DNA from: Pyrinomonadaceae bacterium
Lineage (GTDB): Bacteria > Acidobacteriota > Blastocatellia > Pyrinomonadales > Pyrinomonadaceae
Reading direction: 5' to 3'
Length of the DNA stretch: 6,416 nt
Assembly: GCA_025937955.1 (NCBI GenBank)
Contig: JAICQI010000352.1
Location: forward strand, 1 to 6,416
How positions within the stretch are numbered: position 1 is the stretch's first letter; each line of letters starts with the position of its first letter. Positions 5,991-6,416 of the stretch are shown piece after piece. The notes beneath the pieces were generated by a model, which did no database searches, was not told where the DNA came from, and was given only the letters and a program-made list of their open reading frames with translations. The position numbers and the translations under genes are program-made.

Positions 5991-6023
5991 ACTGGCGTGG
6001 CCACGGAGGGCCACCCCTACAAA
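5949..6023. repeat. Long perfect inverted repeat made of two opposed palindromic units (family A)
   Basis: The left arm (5949-5975) and right arm (5997-6023) are perfect reverse complements over 27 bp, running from TTTGTAGGGGTGGCC on the left to GGCCACCCCTACAAA on the right. After one mismatch, CCAG (5977-5980) and CTGG (5992-5995) pair again, leaving an 11-nt loop. Each unit is itself palindromic. In the left one GGGGTGGCC (5955-5963) and GGCCACCCC (5970-5978) pair around 6 nt; the right one has a single mismatch. This is the architecture of paired REP/BIME-like elements. It has no T run, so it is not a classical intrinsic terminator, but the RNA hairpin could stabilise the upstream mRNA or attenuate transcription. 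A decayed relative lies at 101-130. Confidence 0.9.
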
Positions 6024-6027
6024 GGAG
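6021..6027 (+). promoter_or_regulatory. Strong Shine-Dalgarno at the repeat edge
   Basis: AAAGGAG lies 4 nt before the ATG at 6032. It is the best ribosome binding site in the window. Its AAA belongs to the right arm of the inverted repeat, so a folded hairpin would sit immediately next to, and partly overlap, the ribosome site. Confidence 0.75.
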
Positions 6028-6031
6028 ACAT

Positions 6032-6416
6032 ATGAAATTATCAGGAGCTGTTCTTTTTGTTTTGTGCAGCGTCTTGTGTGCTGTCGCGCAGGAAATGGCG
6101 CCGGAAAACACTTTGAATGAAAAACGCGTCCCGCTCGCCGAAGCAGCGGTGGCTTTGGACGCCAGTGGCGCACCCGCACTCGAAGCCAGCTTGAGAACCA
6201 CTGCCCTTAACGGTTCCCCTGACACGCCGGTGACGAACATTCGCATGGTTGTCAGAAACCGTAGCACGCTTGCTTATGCATTCGTATCTGGCTCCGTGAC
6301 ATTTTACGATGCAGCCGGCGTCCGTTGTGGGGAAGGCGTATTCAAGGCAGATGCGCTGGCGGTAGATGAGTCTTTTGAGACTGACTCTCCTGGAGTGCGT
6401 ATTCGCTGTGAAGTCA
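6032..6416 (+). CDS. Secreted protein of unknown function, 3' end beyond the window
   Basis: An open frame of 128 codons runs off the window without a stop, starting at an ATG with AAAGGAG 4 nt upstream. The N-terminus MKLSGAVLFVLCSVLCAVAQ is a clear signal peptide: a short basic start, a hydrophobic core, and a likely signal peptidase I cut after AVA (residue 19). A Cys is present, but no proper lipobox at the cleavage position. The visible mature part has stretches that look like beta strands (TNIRMVVRNRSTLAYAF, 68-84; SGSVTFYDAAG, 86-96) and two Cys (99, 126), which could be an Ig-like beta-sandwich, but no family is recognised. It is probably periplasmic or exported. The long repeat upstream separates it from the acetyltransferase gene, and it may have its own promoter. 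Confidence 0.8.
   Translation, partial: MKLSGAVLFVLCSVLCAVAQEMAPENTLNEKRVPLAEAAVALDASGAPALEASLRTTALNGSPDTPVTNIRMVVRNRSTLAYAFVSGSVTFYDAAGVRCGEGVFKADALAVDESFETDSPGVRIRCEV

Noticed and set aside
5949..6023. Intrinsic (rho-independent) terminator
   Set aside because: The stem is strong but is followed by AGGAGACATATG, with no T run. The structure reads as a REP-like pair.
5949..6023. CRISPR repeat or transposon terminal inverted repeats
   Set aside because: Only two opposed units, no spacer array, no transposase gene between the arms and no evident target-site duplication.
5442..6179. Long minus-strand reading frame (245 codons)
   Set aside because: It lies antisense to a clear GNAT gene and the start of a secreted protein, and crosses both arms of the inverted repeat. 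Its translation shows no family motifs.

Overview
This is a bacterial chromosomal window with every convincing gene on the + strand. It looks like an ordinary genome segment of a free-living, probably Gram-negative bacterium, not a phage or plasmid. The mix of genes (a PilT/PilU-class pilus motor ATPase, an MJ0042-type zinc ribbon fused to a receiver-like domain, a LarA-family racemase, a CDF zinc exporter), moderately high GC and dispersed GC-rich intergenic palindromes suggest Acidobacteriota, perhaps Blastocatellia. That is an inference from gene style, not from a marker gene.

Layout. Positions 1-136 hold no gene, only a 12-T run and a degenerate copy of an intergenic repeat. thiE (137-784) follows, encoding thiamine-phosphate synthase. 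After a 123-bp gap comes a two-gene unit: a PilT/PilU-like retraction ATPase (908-2092) and, 5 bp later, a zinc-ribbon/pseudo-receiver protein (2098-2865). A hairpin-forming repeat then leads into a CDF cation exporter (2940-3902), a small unknown protein (3912-4154), a LarA-family nickel-dependent racemase/epimerase (about 4171-5433) and a RimJ/RimL-like GNAT acetyltransferase (5430-5990). The last two overlap by 4 bp. A long perfect inverted repeat (5949-6023) separates this run from a secreted protein cut off by the window end (6032-6416).

How the genes relate. The ATPase and the zinc-ribbon/pseudo-receiver protein are probably co-transcribed and may act together in type IV pilus control. 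The CDF, small ORF, LarA-like and GNAT genes are tightly packed and could form an operon, but they share no obvious pathway. thiE stands alone with no other thiamine gene in view.

The most notable structural signal is that repeat-like sequences of three different families sit exactly on gene boundaries. One repeat abuts the CDF start, another contains the likely LarA start codon, and a third encodes the last 13 residues and stop codon of the acetyltransferase, with its other end running into the Shine-Dalgarno of the next gene. No mobile element, CRISPR array, RNA gene or defence system was recognised. I saw no clear evidence of a wholly new system. The best candidates for a second look are the zinc-ribbon/pseudo-receiver partner of the pilus ATPase and the boundary repeats.
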